A stretch of 50,000 bases of DNA from CAYVFC01 sp964450715 (lineage in GTDB: Bacteria; Myxococcota_A; Polyangia; Polyangiales; JAFGIB01). Where the stretch lies: NCBI GenBank assembly GCA_964450715.1, contig CAYVFC010000051.1, forward strand, positions 1 through 50,000, in the 5' to 3' direction. Each line of letters opens with the position of its first letter. The first letter of the stretch is position 1. The notes below the pieces were generated by a model. That model was not told the DNA's origin. It did not search any database and saw only the letters and a program-made list of their open reading frames with translations. The translations under genes were made by a program, and so were the position numbers. Shown here piece by piece: positions 48,522 to 50,000 of the stretch.

Positions 48522-49952
48522 ATGCGGCAAATATTCAAGGGCACAAGAGTCGTCGTCGCGGTTATCGGGATTGCCACCATCGTGACCGCCGGTCTCTGGG
48601 TACGCCATCGAGCAGGCGGTTGGGGTCGGCGGTCGAATTCGCCATCGATCCATAATGTCGTGCTCATCATCATCGACACCCTGCGTGCCGATAAGCTCGG
48701 CTGTTATGGATTCGGAGCCCAAACGTCGCCTGAACTGGACGCGATGGCGCGGAAAGGGATTCGTTTCGATCGCGTGGTTGCCCAGTCGAGTTGGACCCGC
48801 CCTTCCATCGGATCGATGTTGACGGGGTTGTATCCGAGAACGGTCGGTCTGTACGAGGAACGATACGACGCTTTAGACGAGCGGTTCACCACCCTGGCGG
48901 AGGTATTCCAGAAGGAGGGATTCCGTACCGTAGGCATCACCGCCAATCCCAACATCAACAGTACTTTCGGATTCGCTCAGGGCTTCGATATTTACGAAGA
49001 CAGCGACGTCATCTGGACGTGGATGCGAAATCAGAAAGGAAGGGCGACCTCGGAGACGGTTCGTCTACGCTCGGCTCGAGATATCTTTCGGCGAGCCTTC
49101 GAGTTGGTCCGAAAGGAGGCGGAGCGGCCGCACTATGTTCAGCTCACTTTAATGGAGATGCACGAGTACAAAGAGCGCGGGCAAAAAACATTGCTGCGCC
49201 GGGAATTCGATGAGGGTTTTACCCAACACGAAAGCCAACGATACCTGCGGTCGCTACGGCAGCTATCCTACGACATCGGCGTATTCGTGGACGATCTGAG
49301 GTCGCTTCCCGGGTGGGAGAAGACGCTTTTCGTACTGGCGAGCGACCACGGCGAGGGACTGGGAGATCATCCGAACGTCCCCTCTTCCAGCGGACACGGT
49401 GCGGTGATCTACGAGTCGAACACCATGGTTCCCTTGATATTCTACCTGCCGGGAGGCAACCTGGGAAAGGGCTCGGTGACGCAGCCGGTAAGGCTTCTCG
49501 ATCTGATGCCCACGATCGCGGATATAACGGGGCTGCCTACACCCGAGGATATGCAGGGCGTATCGCTCGTCCCTTATCTAATCGGGGCAGGCGGCGAAGA
49601 GGGAGCGGCACGGGCAACGGGTTCGTCGAAGGGAGACACCTTCGAAAGCGAGGCGGTCGGTCTGCCGCCCTATTTCGTTATCGAGACGAAGTACAGGGTC
49701 TTCGACAAGATAGGGGTTTACTCGCAACGATGGGCGTATATCGAGAACCGGGACGTCGAGCTTTACCGGCGCGAATGCGGACAACCGTGTTTGAACGCCG
49801 AGGAATTGCAGAAGATCGGCGTGAAGGCAGACGGTATAAATACCGACGCCATCGAAGAAGAGGGGCAGGACGCGATTCCGTTGCGAGAATACCTGCGCCA
49901 ATGGGAAGGAAAATATCGAGAGGGGATGCGCCGGGATGCGAAATGGGGCTAA
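48522..49952 (+). CDS. Membrane-anchored sulfatase/phosphoethanolamine-transferase-like hydrolase
   Basis: 476 residues from ATG 48522 (a TTG just upstream is less likely). One N-terminal hydrophobic helix (VVVAVIGIATIVTAGLWV) anchors or exports it. Alkaline-phosphatase-superfamily motifs are present: NVVLIIIDTLRADKLGCYGF (metal Asp52), VAQSSWTRPSIGSMLTGLYP, and LASDHGEGLGDH (metal Asp/His). The usual formylglycine Cys/Ser of the C/S-x-P-S-R motif is replaced, and Thr92 in SWTRPS sits where the nucleophile is expected. That is like the Thr nucleophile of LtaS/EptA-type transferases, so a transferase or phosphodiesterase is as likely as a sulfatase. There is no partner gene within the window; the remaining 48 bases hold no feature. 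Confidence 0.8.
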   Translation: MRQIFKGTRVVVAVIGIATIVTAGLWVRHRAGGWGRRSNSPSIHNVVLIIIDTLRADKLGCYGFGAQTSPELDAMARKGIRFDRVVAQSSWTRPSIGSMLTGLYPRTVGLYEERYDALDERFTTLAEVFQKEGFRTVGITANPNINSTFGFAQGFDIYEDSDVIWTWMRNQKGRATSETVRLRSARDIFRRAFELVRKEAERPHYVQLTLMEMHEYKERGQKTLLRREFDEGFTQHESQRYLRSLRQLSYDIGVFVDDLRSLPGWEKTLFVLASDHGEGLGDHPNVPSSSGHGAVIYESNTMVPLIFYLPGGNLGKGSVTQPVRLLDLMPTIADITGLPTPEDMQGVSLVPYLIGAGGEEGAARATGSSKGDTFESEAVGLPPYFVIETKYRVFDKIGVYSQRWAYIENRDVELYRRECGQPCLNAEELQKIGVKADGINTDAIEEEGQDAIPLREYLRQWEGKYREGMRRDAKWG

Positions 49953-50000
49953 TTCCGGATTTCTCAACGGCTGAAAAGAGCAATAAGGGGGAAGACGGCG

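Noticed and set aside
1..50000. tRNA, rRNA, CRISPR-Cas, prophage or known defence systems
   Set aside because: No cloverleaf, rRNA core sequence, spaced repeat array, phage structural gene or recognisable defence effector was seen on either strand.

Overview
The window is GC-rich DNA that looks like a member of the Myxococcota or a close deltaproteobacterial relative. Supporting signs are a Hanks-type Ser/Thr kinase fused to an ATPase/TPR sensor, a GspE-N/HEAT scaffold, many lipoproteins with Gly/Thr-rich linkers, DUF4215-type 'CGDG...EECDD' repeats, MopE-like Cys-rich repeats, a TIGR02147 regulator and a fused IcmF mutase. The taxonomic call is inference; no rRNA or tRNA gene is visible.

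Layout. (1) 78-14983, nearly all on the minus strand: a membrane-anchored, degenerate sigma-54-activator-like protein; ligA followed by a DUF362 ferredoxin-like gene; a 1304-residue GspE-N/GAF-like/HEAT protein full of tandem repeats; a C-rich intergenic tract with one small plus-strand ORF; and a 1383-residue kinase-ATPase-TPR-GAF protein. (2) 15000-21500, a decayed accessory region: remnants of an IS91-type transposase and of another probable mobile gene, a truncated lipoprotein, an AT-rich GT87-like membrane glycosyltransferase, two fold-back repeat elements, and two Cys-rich lipoproteins. (3) 21499-25882, a same-strand run: TIGR02147 regulator, ZU5-like lipoprotein (translationally coupled) and a secreted beta-propeller lipoprotein. 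(4) 26000-31203: a tdh-kbl threonine catabolic operon between three broken or catabolic genes, including a Ycf46-type AAA gene that has lost its ATPase core, and a PLP decarboxylase. (5) 31587-39091, minus strand: a lipoprotein or barrel-like protein, a B12-radical SAM protein with a small partner, and MerR-IcmF with overlapping stop and start. (6) 39679-42955: an SDR epimerase, a ferredoxin subunit and an aldehyde:ferredoxin oxidoreductase gene broken by an internal deletion, abutting a fragment of an endonuclease/exonuclease/phosphatase gene. (7) 43200-49952: Cys-rich lipoproteins, a PHB-depolymerase-like esterase fused to DUF4215 repeats, and a membrane sulfatase-like enzyme.

Two themes stand out. 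The first is surface biology: seven intact predicted lipoproteins plus one truncated one, none with Asp after the lipid Cys, several built from Cys-rich repeats and Gly-rich spacers. The second is genome decay with small repeats: at least four dispersed repeat families (a ~160-bp fold-back element, a ~195-bp element with its own inverted ends, a GTAG-type REP and a GGAC-type REP) sit between genes, and several genes carry large clean internal deletions. No CRISPR array, prophage or classical defence system is visible.
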